A DNA stretch of 64,000 nucleotides from Photorhabdus laumondii subsp. laumondii (GCF_003343245.1 NZ_CP024901.1:2480001-2544000); one strand, 5' to 3'; shown: positions 1-9,847, counted from the stretch's first letter. Notes: a model not told the origin generated them from the letters alone. Made by a program: numbers and translations.

Positions 1-203
1 AGATTTAGCAGGTTAACAACTTTTTCTGCCAGTTGTCGGGGAGGCATACCCACTTTTTTCGCGGCGGCCATAACACCATTGGCCTGATAGTCGCCAAATT
101 GCGCTTTCGCGGATTGGCGGATGTGAGCTTCGCTGTCGGCTGGAGCACCTGCTGCAATCAGCGCTTGGCTGACTTTTTCTGAAAGAATCGCCTGAATATT
201 CAC
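1..203 (-). CDS. argS: Arginyl-tRNA synthetase, N-terminal part (partial)
   Basis: This is the 5' end of the gene that charges tRNA-Arg; the rest lies left of the window. The minus-strand reading starts at a GTG (201-203) and gives [12 protein letters not shown], followed by [20 protein letters not shown] and the [14 protein letters not shown] stretch, which match the N-terminal additional domain of enterobacterial ArgS. The E. coli gene also uses GTG at this position. Only about 67 residues are visible, before the HIGH signature. In E. coli the order is cutC-yecM-argS; here the cyclase, yceJI and lectin genes have come between argS and yecM. Confidence 0.93.
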   Translation of the reverse strand, partial: MNIQAILSEKVSQALIAAGAPADSEAHIRQSAKAQFGDYQANGVMAAAKKVGMPPRQLAEKVVNLLN

Positions 204-557
204 CTGGTTACCTTAAATGACGAACAAGAAATAGGTATATTGTAGCAAACAATATCCTTTGCAAAATGGTTCATAAGAAAAAACGGCGGGTTTTATACCA
301 TATTCAACACATGACATACCACTTTACTGTTGCTTTGTGCCAAGTGGCGAAGATAAAAAACGCGTCTTCCCGCAAAATCATGATGGTAACTATACCCTAT
401 GGATTTCAAGATGGATCGCGACGGCAAGGGAGAGAATCCCCGGGAGCATAGGTAACTATGTGACCGGGGTGAGCGAGTGCGGCCAACAAAGAGGCAGCTT
501 GAAAGATAACGGGTATATAATGCCGTAATGAATATACGGCATAAGGGAGGGGCGCAG
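204..557. other. Intergenic region between argS and the cyclase gene
   Basis: The stretch holds ERIC copy 1 (391-517) and presumably the argS promoter in 204-290. The open frames here are short and mostly formed by the ERIC itself, so no gene is called. Confidence 0.6.
391..517 (+). repeat. ERIC element 1 (full, 127 bp)
   Basis: ERIC-type palindrome beginning TATACCCTATGGATTTCAAG and ending GATAACGGGTATA. It carries the conserved core GAATCCCCGGGAGCATAG and the GTGACCGGGGTGAGC segment that match the classical ERIC consensus. In this annotation '+' means the TATACCCTATGG end is on the left. It lies between argS and the cyclase gene. Confidence 0.93.
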
Positions 558-1295
558 TTATGGGAGTATGGCAAACGCACGAACAGGAAAACCAGAGGCT
601 TTTTTAGGTTTGGCTACAATGTTGAAAATAACGGCGCCACGTACAGGTACTTGGTCCAAATTAGCTAAAAGTTCTATCTGATAAGTATCTTGCTTTAAGA
701 CATAATCTTCGCCTAACAAGGCATTATTCTTTCTAAAATCTTTAGCGGCGTCGGTATCAAATGTTTCATGCCCAATGGCTTTAATATGGCGTTCTTCAAA
801 TAAAAACTTGAGGGCATCTATCCCCCAACCGGGTGTTTGGTTATTGCCAGAATCATCTTTATTATCCATTGCTTTCTGAGATGACCAGCGTTTACTCCAA
901 TCCGTTCTGAGCGCAACGAAAGTACCTGCCTCAATAATTCCATATTCTTCTTCAAATTTAAGAATATCTTCTTTAGAAAGTGAAAAATTAGGGTCCTGTT
1001 TTGCTCTTTCTGATTGATCAAGTACGATTAGAGGTAAAACTAATTCTTTTAATTCCAATTCATCGACATAACGGGTATCAGGAACAAAGTGGCAGGGAGC
1101 ATCAATGTGAGTCCCATATTGGCCGGGAAAAGAAAATTGCTGAGTAAAAAAGCCATCCTTATAATCAAACAGTGTTTTAAATTCTGCTGAATCAAGCATA
1201 AAAAAATGTGGAGAATCTTTATCGAAGCTATGCGTCAAATCGACCCATTTTTTTGACTTCAACACCGTGAGTGCTTGTAAAATGCTATTTGACAT
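558..1295 (-). CDS. Cyclase / kynurenine-formamidase-like metal hydrolase
   Basis: The 245-residue protein belongs to the cyclase family (PF04199), metal-dependent hydrolases that include bacterial kynurenine formamidase and polyketide cyclases. The family signature HxGTHxDxPxH is seen as GQYGTHIDAPCHF near residue 65, and a second conserved region lies near GHETFDTDAA. The start at 1295 is chosen because GAGG stands 8 bases upstream; a start 12 bases earlier would overlap that ribosome site. The gene stands alone between ERIC copies 1 and 2, so context does not give the substrate. It is not part of the E. coli argS neighbourhood and looks like an accessory insertion. Confidence 0.82.
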   Translation of the reverse strand: MSNSILQALTVLKSKKWVDLTHSFDKDSPHFFMLDSAEFKTLFDYKDGFFTQQFSFPGQYGTHIDAPCHFVPDTRYVDELELKELVLPLIVLDQSERAKQDPNFSLSKEDILKFEEEYGIIEAGTFVALRTDWSKRWSSQKAMDNKDDSGNNQTPGWGIDALKFLFEERHIKAIGHETFDTDAAKDFRKNNALLGEDYVLKQDTYQIELLANLDQVPVRGAVIFNIVAKPKKASGFPVRAFAILP

Positions 1296-1898
1296 AAAAA
1301 ACCTCATTTTTGATAATTTATTGATGTTATTTTTACCACTATTGTATGATTAATGCTGTAAGATTTGCTGCCGTAAACAGTGATGTTCCTCATGTTTTAT
1401 ACCCTATGGATTTCAAGATGGATCGCGACGGCAAGGGAGTGAATCCCCGAGAGCATAGCAAACTATGTGACCGGGGTGAGCGAGTGTAGCCAACAAAGAG
1501 GCAACTTGAAAGATGACGGGTATATACCCTTTTATTGTTCCAGGCTTGTGTTAGACTCGCCAGATACGAGTGCATCAGGTTACGATTCTTATAGGCGGAA
1601 AATTATAAAGAAATAATAGAAAATAAGATAATTGATTTTTACGGTAGTTGAAATTTAAAGTCAAATATAATAAAAAAATATATATTATATATTTTTTCGA
1701 CATTATTATTAATGTGATTTATTTTTATCTTATTGTTACTTAATGTTTTTTTTACCTTAAATGAGTTTTATTGATTAAAATTGAAAATCTTTTGCAAATT
1801 ATTTGTTGGGATTTTTAATAAAAAAGAGATTAATATCATTCATAATTGAATTAGTTCAAAAAATGGCTAGTCTACATTTACCTAAAAAAGGAACTGTT
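1296..1898. other. AT-rich intergenic region with one ERIC
   Basis: About 600 bases separate the divergent cyclase and yceJ genes. It holds ERIC copy 2 (1398-1524) and a very AT-rich stretch (about 1600-1800) likely to contain the yceJ promoter. The upstream extension of the yceJ frame has no ribosome site, and I see no other gene. Confidence 0.6.
1398..1524 (+). repeat. ERIC element 2 (full, 127 bp)
   Basis: Full-length copy from TATACCCTATGG to GATGACGGGTATA, with the core GTGAATCCCCGAGAGCATAG. It lies in the divergent gap between the cyclase gene and yceJ. Confidence 0.93.
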
Positions 1899-2453
1899 AT
1901 GCTTTGGAAGAATACTTCCAACCAGTTTGGTCACTTATCTGTCCTTTTACATTGGCTGGTTGCATTGATCGTATATGGCATGTTTGCGCTAGGACTGTGG
2001 ATGGTGACATTAGGGTATTACGATACGTGGTATCATAAAGCACCTGAAATTCATAAAAGTATCGGGATGTTGCTGTTTATCATGATGGCTGTGCGTGTTA
2101 TCTGGCGTTTTGTTTCTCCACCACCCAAGCCATTAGCCAGTTATAGTCGCCTGATTAGAGTCAGCGCGGTTTTAATGCATATTTTGTTGTATATCTTACT
2201 GTTTGGCATTTTGATTAGTGGTTATTTAATTTCGACCGCTGATGGTCAGCCAATTTCTGTTTTTGACTGGTTTATTGTGCCAGCTACATTAATCGGTCAG
2301 GGTGAACAGGCGGATACTGCTGGAATGATTCATCTTTACCTTGCTTGGGCAGTGGTAATTTTATCGTTATTACATGCTGTTGCAGCATTAAAACACCATT
2401 TTATTGATCGTGATGCAACCTTAAAGCGGATACTGGGTTTCCGTCCTGAATAA
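1899..2453 (+). CDS. yceJ: Cytochrome b561 family protein (YceJ)
   Basis: Predicted inner-membrane di-haem cytochrome b561 of 184 residues, probably moving electrons between quinol and a periplasmic partner. Four hydrophobic segments are visible, starting with HLSVLLHWLVALIVYGMFAL. Haem-ligand histidines fit the WLV and EIHKSIGMLLF segments near the N-terminus and the HLYLAWAVVILSLLHAVAAL and ALKHHF segments near the C-terminus. The ATG at 1899 is preceded by AAGGA at good spacing; the longer frame from 1803 lacks a ribosome site. yceI follows 26 bases later, so the two are likely co-transcribed, as in E. coli. Confidence 0.92.
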   Translation: MLWKNTSNQFGHLSVLLHWLVALIVYGMFALGLWMVTLGYYDTWYHKAPEIHKSIGMLLFIMMAVRVIWRFVSPPPKPLASYSRLIRVSAVLMHILLYILLFGILISGYLISTADGQPISVFDWFIVPATLIGQGEQADTAGMIHLYLAWAVVILSLLHAVAALKHHFIDRDATLKRILGFRPE

Positions 2454-2479
2454 TATAAAAGACGATTATGGAGAAGAAT

Positions 2480-3058
2480 ATGTTGAAGAAGACGCTACTT
2501 GGCCTGACTGCGGGTGCATTGTTACTAAATGCAAGTTCTGCATTAGCTGCCAATTATAAAATTGATATACCCGGCCAGCATGCCTTTATTGGATTTCGCA
2601 TTCAGCATTTGGGGTATAGCTGGCTATATGGGACATTTAAAGATTTTGATGGTTCTTTCACATTTGATGAGCAAAATCCGGCGGAAAATAAAGTTAATGT
2701 GACGATCAAAATAGCCAGTTTGGACACTAACCACGCCGAACGTGATAAACACCTGCGTAGTAAAGATTACTTTAATACAGAGAAATACCCTGAAGCAAAA
2801 TTCACGTCAACTGAAGTGAAAAAAGAGGGCGAGAAATATGTTGTTACGGGTGATCTGACTTTAAACGGTGTGACAAAGCCGGTGATACTGAATGCAGAGC
2901 TGATGGGTGAAGGTAAAGACCCGTGGGGTGGTTATCGCGCAGGTTTTGAAGCTTCTGGTAAAATCAAACTGAAAGACTTTAATTTCAAAGCAGATTTGGG
3001 ACCTAAATCACAGGAAGCAGATTTATTGATTTCTATCGAAGGTGTCCGGGAAAAGTAA
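2480..3058 (+). CDS. yceI: YceI family periplasmic lipid-binding protein
   Basis: 192-residue YceI-like protein, a periplasmic lipocalin-like barrel thought to bind isoprenoid or other amphiphilic ligands. A signal peptide ends near LNASSALAA, and the hallmark stretches [31 protein letters not shown] and [11 protein letters not shown] are all present. The start at 2480 has GGAG six bases upstream; the ATG at 2468 is part of that ribosome site. It forms an operon with yceJ. In other enterobacteria YceI responds to pH and osmotic stress, but no regulatory site is visible here. Confidence 0.95.
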   Translation: MLKKTLLGLTAGALLLNASSALAANYKIDIPGQHAFIGFRIQHLGYSWLYGTFKDFDGSFTFDEQNPAENKVNVTIKIASLDTNHAERDKHLRSKDYFNTEKYPEAKFTSTEVKKEGEKYVVTGDLTLNGVTKPVILNAELMGEGKDPWGGYRAGFEASGKIKLKDFNFKADLGPKSQEADLLISIEGVREK

Positions 3059-3371
3059 TACGCTGATGACTTAGTTCGGTAGTGTAATTTATTAAGGGCT
3101 GCGCATTGCGTGGCCTGTTTTGTTGATAGGCAAAACTTTCTTTTCAGTTGATGTCATGGATGATACTGTTTTTATATACAGCTTTAATGTAATTGATTGT
3201 ATGTGGTTTTTGGGTAGATAAGATCTTATTGCAACTGCATTAACCGAATAATAAGGACAGAGAATTGTGGGATGACATCTGCCAAGTGAAATAGTGTGAT
3301 TTTTCACTTGGCATTATATCAATAAAAATGTTTATTACTTTATTGGTAATATATATTCACACAGTTTTTAT
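3059..3371. other. Intergenic region between convergent yceI and lectin genes
   Basis: About 310 bases with no supported gene. The only structure seen is the 11-bp hairpin at 3281-3312. A 71-codon minus-strand frame (3092-3307) has no ribosome site or recognisable content and is not called. Confidence 0.5.
3281..3312. terminator. Hairpin between yceI and the lectin gene
   Basis: A perfect 11-bp stem GCCAAGTGAAA / TTTCACTTGGC encloses a 10-base loop. It lies between two convergent genes, so a bidirectional terminator is likely, although neither side has a clean T-tract. Confidence 0.45.
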
Positions 3372-3740
3372 TTATTTTAAAGGGGAGTATCGAGACTCTA
3401 TTATGACCTCGACTTGAAATTCACCTGAATTATCACCAAAAGTACCCGGTACGTCATTGAATAAAAGTATTAATTCGCCATCTACAGGAACCGTTTTATG
3501 AAGTACTCCGTTGCCAATTGCAAACTTCTTGTTGGCGATCTTAGCGACGAGAGTGGCTATTGATGACGGTTGTGGATTATTGGGTACAGGACCATCAGGT
3601 GCTGCCCATTCAACATTATCACGGCCATATTTCACCCATCCATGAGCAACAACAGAGATTGTATCTCCCTGTTTGAGAATAAGTCCTGTGGATTTACCAT
3701 TTTCAGCGTTAGCTGGAACACTTCCTGACCAATCAGACAT
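3372..3740 (-). CDS. PA-IL (LecA)-like calcium-dependent lectin
   Basis: 122-residue protein of the LecA/PA-IL family, calcium-dependent galactose-binding lectins. The DVPGTFGDNSGEF segment corresponds to the calcium and sugar loop DVPGTYGNNSGSF of Pseudomonas PA-IL. Tyr38, Asp96, Thr100 and Asn104 occupy calcium-ligand positions, but the first of the two Asn ligands is Asp103 here. The loop that in PA-IL carries the sugar-contacting His and Gln is shorter (residues 46-60) and seems to lack them, so sugar preference may differ. There is no signal peptide, as in PA-IL. GGAGGT precedes the ATG. Photorhabdus is known to make LecA-like lectins (PllA). The gene is isolated in AT-rich DNA. Confidence 0.85.
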   Translation of the reverse strand: MSDWSGSVPANAENGKSTGLILKQGDTISVVAHGWVKYGRDNVEWAAPDGPVPNNPQPSSIATLVAKIANKKFAIGNGVLHKTVPVDGELILLFNDVPGTFGDNSGEFQVEVIIESRYSPLK

Positions 3741-4136
3741 AGTATTACCTCCGAAATTACGTTTTATAGAAATAGTTTTGTCAAAGATATTTACATATTT
3801 GACTAAAATGTAATTTATTTTCTTTATGATTGGATTTCAATGAGAAAATTAGTGTTTGTGATCTGTATCAATTACAATAATCTTTATATCGATGGTTAAT
3901 TTTAATATTGTAATTTTTGCTTTTTATTTTTGTTTTTTTTATAGATTCTTAATTTTATATTGAATGATAAACTTTGTGATTATTTTTTATTTTAAATAAT
4001 TGTCCTGAATCGTTAGAATAAAAGAATAATATTCCTATTTTTAATTTCCTAATCTAATTATATTATAAAACCAGAATTACCCTTAATTACCCTTAATTCC
4101 CATTACGTGCGGAAATTGTGTAAAATAAAATGGTTA

Positions 4137-4263
4137 TATACCCAATGGATTTCAAGATGGATCGCGACGGCAAGGGAGCGAATCCCCGGGAGCATAGATA
4201 ACGATGTGACCGGGGTGAGAGAGTGCAGCCAACAAAGAGGCAACTTGAAAGATAACAGGTATA
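4137..4263 (+). repeat. ERIC element 3 (full, 127 bp)
   Basis: Full copy from TATACCCAATGG to GATAACAGGTATA, so its right terminal repeat is slightly mutated (AGGTATA for GGGTATA). It sits upstream of yecM. Confidence 0.92.
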
Positions 4264-4333
4264 GTAACTTATTGATAGATAGTGTTTCTTGCAAGGTATC
4301 AAACATTGTCCCAAGCGGATTTTTTCGCTTACT

Positions 4334-4503
4334 GCCTATCCCAATAGAGCTATTTTATTTGCCTTTCTTTGCCATAAAGAGCGAACCTGGGCAGTGCTCA
4401 AAATCCTCACGTACTACGTGTACGCTCCGGTTTTTCCGCGCTGTCCGTGTTCACTGTTCATTGATAAGAATGGTCTGCAACAATTACGCCTATTGAGATA
4501 GGC
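4334..4503. repeat. 170-bp stretch bounded by imperfect 14-bp inverted repeats
   Basis: The left arm GCCTATCCCAATAG (4334-4347) and the right arm (4490-4503, reverse complement GCCTATCTCAATAG) match at 13 of 14 positions. Inside is a 13-base palindrome CACGTACTACGTG (4408-4420). No reading frame of note spans it. This could be a small non-autonomous mobile element or a second intergenic repeat family; only one copy is seen in the window. Confidence 0.4.
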
Positions 4504-4708
4504 TCTTAATTGCAGTTTTTTGTGGGTGAAATAGGGTAATGAGAATTCATGGAATTATTGAAAGAGTGATTGTGTTGGTACCATCGAATTTCAATTATTA
4601 CCAATCGAGAGTATCATTTGAGGTTTGAAACGGCGGCAACCCTTTAAAATTCTTGGGCTGTTTGGGGCCAGGGAAGGGACCAATCTATTGCATCTTAACT
4701 GGGATAAT

Positions 4709-5272
4709 ATGACACATTTTTCTTCTATTGTTGAATTACAGGATTTAGTGGCTGAACTGGCAATATTTGAGCAAAAATTGGTACGGTTCAAACAACGGCT
4801 TAATTTGAATGTTGAGCAATATCAAGCCGATCATATCTCCTTACGTTGTCACGATATCTCTGTAGCGGAGCGCTGGCGTAAAGGTTTTTTGCAATGTGGC
4901 AGTTTGATGTCAGAAACTATCATTAATGGACGTCCAATCTGCTTGTTTGATTTAGAGTACCCAATTGCGGTGCTTAATTGGCAAATTGATTGTGTAGAAT
5001 TGCCCTATCCTGGCAAGAAAACTTACTTGCATCAGGGATGGGAACATGTGGAGCTGGTGCTGCCGGTGGCACCTGAGATCTTATCAACAGCCGCAAAAGC
5101 ATTATTACCGCAACCTTTGCCGGCAGGTTTTTCTGTTAAAGAGAGTCAACCCAAAGGGGAACAAGAGCGGTTGCCTAATCCGACCTTAGCTATCACTGAT
5201 GGTGAGATCACCGTCAAGTTTCACCCATTTACATTGCGTGAAATTGTTAAAAGTGAATGCTCAGCTACATGA
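4709..5272 (+). CDS. yecM: YecM family protein, with a replaced 3' end
   Basis: 187-residue YecM-like protein, a family with the vicinal-oxygen-chelate fold and no settled function. YADHISLRC-type (QADHISLRCHD), ERWRKGF, ING-RPICLF and GWEHVELVLP stretches match E. coli YecM throughout, as does the C-terminal PKGEQERLPNPTLAITDG. The ATG at 4709 is chosen by similarity; upstream codons start from a TTG with no family match. The last 122 coding bases (5135-5256) recur at 5993-6114 beyond a HigBA module, and the final residues (SECSAT) differ from those encoded by the downstream copy. The inserted cassette therefore seems to have supplied a new 3' end that keeps the gene open. Confidence 0.92.
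   Translation: MTHFSSIVELQDLVAELAIFEQKLVRFKQRLNLNVEQYQADHISLRCHDISVAERWRKGFLQCGSLMSETIINGRPICLFDLEYPIAVLNWQIDCVELPYPGKKTYLHQGWEHVELVLPVAPEILSTAAKALLPQPLPAGFSVKESQPKGEQERLPNPTLAITDGEITVKFHPFTLREIVKSECSAT
5135..5256. repeat. Direct repeat, left copy (yecM 3' end)
   Basis: 122 bases identical to 5993-6114 except for one base (A at 5210 against T at 6068). The repeat starts abruptly at GTTAAAGAGAGTC in both places. It bounds the HigBA cassette on its left. Confidence 0.95.
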
Positions 5273-5287
5273 ATTAAAGTGATATTG

Positions 5288-5602
5288 TTATGTGAGGCTG
5301 GCAAGAAATTCTAGTGCCTGCGGGTTGCGCTCCACCATTTTAATCAGTAACACAGCTTGTTTATTCGGTTTAGCCCGTCCCTGTTCCCAGTTTTGGTATG
5401 TCGTCTCACCGGTATGCAGGTACTGGGCAAAAACAGCCTGAGAAATATTCAGTTTACTCCGGATAGATTTCAACTCATCCGGACTGATGAAGATATCATT
5501 TTTTAACCTCCTCTTATGAGTTTTCAATGTGAGTTTGCCTTCGTTAGCCTCTTCCCAAGCTTTCATCCCTTCATTGAGTTCTGCAAATAGATCACGCTTC
5601 AT
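5288..5602 (-). CDS. HigA-type antitoxin (XRE helix-turn-helix)
   Basis: 104-residue antitoxin partner of the toxin just upstream. The C-terminal half is an XRE helix-turn-helix: SPDELKSIRSKLNISQAVFA, then QYLHTGETTYQNWEQGRAKP, roughly residues 40-80. The N-terminal part probably wraps the toxin. Its ATG at 5602 directly follows the toxin stop, and its ribosome site GGAGC lies inside the toxin's last codons, so translation is coupled. Toxin first, antitoxin second is the HigBA order. As in other HigA proteins it probably binds the palindrome upstream of the pair (5953-5990) and represses both genes. Confidence 0.85.
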   Translation of the reverse strand: MKRDLFAELNEGMKAWEEANEGKLTLKTHKRRLKNDIFISPDELKSIRSKLNISQAVFAQYLHTGETTYQNWEQGRAKPNKQAVLLIKMVERNPQALEFLASLT

Positions 5603-5941
5603 TTATGCTCCTTTTTTTCTCATTTCTAACATTTTACGCAAGGATTCGCATTGCTCTTTAGTTAAGTCTGACATTTCATCTTTATCATAGATAGTGAAAA
5701 GCATGAATTGCGATTTAGATACCCACCAATAGTAAATTATCCGAATACCGCCTCGTTTTCCCTTTTTCCTTCGGGAATCAGTAAAACGTACTTTACGCAA
5801 TCCGCCTGTATGTTGGATTACATCTCCTGTTGTTGGATTTTTCAGTAGCATATTTTGGAAGGTTCGAAACTCCTCATCACTCAGGTAGTTATGACGGTAA
5901 CGTTCAAAAGGTGGTAGTTCAATAAAAACAGCTTCCATCAT
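5603..5941 (-). CDS. HigB/RelE-type toxin
   Basis: 112-residue toxin of the RelE/HigB superfamily, ribosome-dependent mRNA interferases. The stretch GGLRKVRFTDSRRKKGKRGG followed by IRIIYYWW is the typical basic strand and core of the HigB-2 subgroup, and the C-terminal helix SDLTKEQCESLRKMLE also fits. Two consecutive ATG codons at 5941 and 5938 are possible starts. The pair occupies an 858-bp unit between direct copies of the yecM 3' end, which marks it as a recent insertion. Confidence 0.85.
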   Translation of the reverse strand: MMEAVFIELPPFERYRHNYLSDEEFRTFQNMLLKNPTTGDVIQHTGGLRKVRFTDSRRKKGKRGGIRIIYYWWVSKSQFMLFTIYDKDEMSDLTKEQCESLRKMLEMRKKGA

Positions 5942-5952
5942 TTATCCATCTG

Positions 5953-5990
5953 TCCCCAACTTGAGTATAATATTACACCCAAGTTGGGGA
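5953..5990. promoter_or_regulatory. Palindromic operator/promoter of the higBA pair
   Basis: Perfect 10-bp inverted repeat TCCCCAACTT (5953-5962) / AAGTTGGGGA (5981-5990), just upstream of the toxin start on the minus strand. The 18 bases between the arms contain TATACT and TATAAT-like hexamers, so the promoter seems to lie between the arms. This is a typical arrangement for HigA autorepression; binding is inferred. Confidence 0.6.
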
Positions 5991-5992
5991 TA

Positions 5993-6114
5993 GTTAAAGA
6001 GAGTCAACCCAAAGGGGAACAAGAGCGGTTGCCTAATCCGACCTTAGCTATCACTGATGGTGAGATCTCCGTCAAGTTTCACCCATTTACATTGCGTGAA
6101 ATTGTTAAAAGTGA
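5993..6114. repeat. Direct repeat, right copy (original yecM 3' end)
   Basis: Second copy of the 122-base repeat. Beyond it the yecM frame would continue as VKSEHQSAKLTFSSL and stop. Because E. coli YecM ends in SEQSA, this downstream copy looks like the ancestral 3' end, now detached from the gene. Confidence 0.85.
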
Positions 6115-6288
6115 GCACCAGTCAGCAAAATTAACTTTTTCATCCTTGTGATCCAGATAAAAGTTCTGACCTTGTGATTTCCTACAAATCATCGGCAATA
6201 ATTAGATGTCATAGTTAGTGGGTTGAATTACTGAATCGCTTAGATTCATTAATTGCTCGTTAATAACTGGGTGTCCAAGGAACTTCTG

Positions 6289-7035
6289 ATGACAAAGTTA
6301 GAAATTTGTTGTTTTAGCGTAGGTTGCGCATTAATCGCACAACAGGCGGGTGCTGACCGGATAGAGCTCTGCGCCAGTCCGGCGGAAGGGGGATTAACAC
6401 CAAGTTTTGGTACATTGAAGCAGGCTATTGAGCAATTAACTATTCCTGTATATCCCATTGTACGTCCAAGAGGTGGTGATTTTTGCTACAGTCACTCAGA
6501 TTTTGAGGTGATGAAAAATGATGTGGCTCAGATCCGTGATATGGGATTTATGGGCGTCGTTTTTGGTGTATTAGATGAAGAAGGGCATATTGATTTGCCC
6601 CGTATGCAACAATTGATGGCACTGTCTGGCGATATGGCCGTCACTTTTCACCGTGCATTTGATATGTGTTTTAATCCTTATGTGGCATTGGATCAACTCA
6701 CTCAACTTGGTGTTAAACGAATATTGACTTCCGGCCAGCAACAGAATGCCGAATTAGGATTACCCTTATTGAAAGAGCTGCATCAAGCCAGTCAGGGGCC
6801 AATTATTATGGCAGGTGCTGGTGTTCGTATGAGTAATATTCATAAATTTATCGATATCGGGTTAACGGAAGTTCACAGTTCGGCAAGCCGGATTATGCTT
6901 TCTACCATGACCTATCGTAAAGCGGGAGTGACGATGAGCGCGGACAATGAGGTGGATGAGTTTTCACATTATTGTGTTGATGGTGGTGTGGTAGAGGTGA
7001 TGAAAGGGATGCTGAGTTTGACTTTATTTGAATAA
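6289..7035 (+). CDS. cutC: Copper homeostasis protein CutC
   Basis: 248-residue CutC, a TIM-barrel protein linked to copper tolerance whose biochemical activity is still debated. [53 protein letters not shown] and KRILTSGQ are characteristic. The ATG at 6289 has AAGGAA seven bases upstream and gives the E. coli length exactly. The codons before it (from 6253) have no family match. It lies next to cmoB and yecM as in E. coli, apart from the inserted cassette. Confidence 0.95.
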   Translation: MTKLEICCFSVGCALIAQQAGADRIELCASPAEGGLTPSFGTLKQAIEQLTIPVYPIVRPRGGDFCYSHSDFEVMKNDVAQIRDMGFMGVVFGVLDEEGHIDLPRMQQLMALSGDMAVTFHRAFDMCFNPYVALDQLTQLGVKRILTSGQQQNAELGLPLLKELHQASQGPIIMAGAGVRMSNIHKFIDIGLTEVHSSASRIMLSTMTYRKAGVTMSADNEVDEFSHYCVDGGVVEVMKGMLSLTLFE

Positions 7036-7050
7036 AATCTATTTACTCGT

Positions 7051-7177
7051 TTTACCCGTTATCTTTCAAGTTGCCTCTTTGTTGGCTGCACTCCTTCACC
7101 CCGGTCACATAGTTCGCTATGCTCCCGGGGATTCGTTCCCTTGCCGTCGCGATCCATCTTGAAATCCATAGGGTATA
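7051..7177 (-). repeat. ERIC element 4 (127 bp, reverse orientation)
   Basis: Copy in the opposite orientation (TTTACCCGTTATCTTTCAAG to ATAGGGTATA). Its left terminus is TTTACCC instead of TATACCC. It begins 16 bases after the cutC stop, between the convergent cutC and cmoB genes. Confidence 0.93.
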
Positions 7178-7210
7178 TGAACTGGCCCAACGTTGGGCCA
7201 GTTCGAAAAA

Positions 7211-9018
<1,808 letters not shown>

Positions 9019-9209
9019 TTAAAAGTAGTGAATAATGGAAATATTTGAGGAGGTTAAGTGTTGCACAAAAATCATATCATGACGCGATCAATCCTTGATT
9101 TCATTAGTCAGCATTAGGGGATCTTTGGGTTTGATATAAAAGTAAAGATGCATTGTAAAGCACCTTTAAATGACCTATTGTTTGCTTACGTAAAAGAGTG
9201 AGGTGGTGT

Positions 9210-9461
9210 ATGGCATATCAAATCTTAACAAATTTAGCGGCAAGTATTACCGATTTGAAACGTAACCCAATGGGGACATATTTGCAGGGGGAAGGTGAAG
9301 CGGTCGCAATCCTGAATCGGAATGAACCTGCATTTTATTGTGTGCCTCCTGAATTATTCGCCTACTATCAGGAGCTAGCAGAGGATGCCGCACTAAACAA
9401 AATTGCAGATGAACGTTTAGAAAATGCTGAATTTGTTAGTGTGAACCTGGATGATCTATAG
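9210..9461 (+). CDS. StbD/RelB-type antitoxin (Phd/YefM family)
   Basis: 83-residue antitoxin. MAYQILTNLAASITDLKRNP and EAVAILNRNEPAFYCVPPE are the hallmark of StbD-type Phd/YefM antitoxins, in which the N-terminal half binds DNA and the acidic tail (EFVSVNLDDL) binds the toxin. The ATG at 9210 follows AGGTGG. The toxin gene overlaps its end by 11 bases, so the two are translated together. The module sits between cmoA and yecN, a junction uninterrupted by it in E. coli-type order. Confidence 0.88.
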   Translation: MAYQILTNLAASITDLKRNPMGTYLQGEGEAVAILNRNEPAFYCVPPELFAYYQELAEDAALNKIADERLENAEFVSVNLDDL

Positions 9462-9741
9462 TCTGCAATTTGAAAAGCGGGCCTTAAAAGAGTGGAAGAA
9501 GTTAGGTCATCCAATTAAGGAGCAGCTAAAGAGAAAATTGGCTGAACGCTTAGAAAACCCTCATGTGCCGTCAGCAAGATTAAGTGGGCGATCGAACCGA
9601 TACAAAATTAAATTGCGGTCTTCTGGCAACCGCTTGGTTTATGAAGTGAATGACAATAAGATTATCTTGCTGGTAATTGCTATTGGTAAACGTGGTAAAC
9701 GGGTCGGAGATGCGGTTTATACCCTCGCCAATGAGAGGTAA
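9451..9741 (+). CDS. StbE/RelE-type toxin
   Basis: 96-residue RelE-family mRNA interferase. YSLQFEKRALKEWKKLGHPI, KEQLKRKLAERLENP, RYKIKLRSSGNRLVYEV and the closing IAIGKRGKRVGDAVY match StbE/RelE closely; the basic and aromatic residues of the last two segments are expected in catalysis. The start codon lies inside the antitoxin gene (overlap 9451-9461). The frame is full length with no sign of decay, so the module looks functional. Confidence 0.9.
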   Translation: MIYSLQFEKRALKEWKKLGHPIKEQLKRKLAERLENPHVPSARLSGRSNRYKIKLRSSGNRLVYEVNDNKIILLVIAIGKRGKRVGDAVYTLANER

Positions 9742-9815
9742 AAAAACCAACACTTGCTCGCTTTGCATGTCAACGTCGGAAAGTCTTCCTTACATAGTGA
9801 ACAGCTAGGGTTAGA

Positions 9816-9847
9816 ATAACAGGCAGCCGAGTTTGCTGCCTGTTATT
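9816..9847. terminator. Bidirectional terminator between stbE and yecN
   Basis: Perfect 13-bp stem AATAACAGGCAGC / GCTGCCTGTTATT with loop CGAGTT, between two convergent genes. The AT-rich base of the stem supplies T-rich ends on both strands. Confidence 0.75.

Larger units (their letters stand above)
3741..4708. other. Long non-coding region between lectin and yecM genes
   Basis: Nearly 970 bases. 3741-4130 is extremely AT-rich and probably contains the lectin promoter. 4137-4263 is ERIC copy 3. 4334-4503 is bounded by an inverted repeat and described separately. Frames in this region are built from the ERIC and are not genes. Confidence 0.6.

Noticed and set aside
266..580. Short frames over ERIC 1, and similar ones at every ERIC copy (for example 1390-1575, 4093-4314, 13422-13736, 24637-24846, 43257-43511, 44691-45035)
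   Set aside because: They are translations of the repeat itself; the same peptide pieces (YLSSCLFVG, SRSILKSIGY) recur at each copy, with no family match or consistent ribosome site.
3092..3307. 71-codon minus-strand frame between yceI and the lectin gene
   Set aside because: No ribosome site, no recognisable motif, and it covers the likely terminator hairpin.
4625..4708. An earlier start for yecM at 4625
   Set aside because: The TTG start lacks a clear ribosome site and the additional 28 residues do not resemble YecM proteins.
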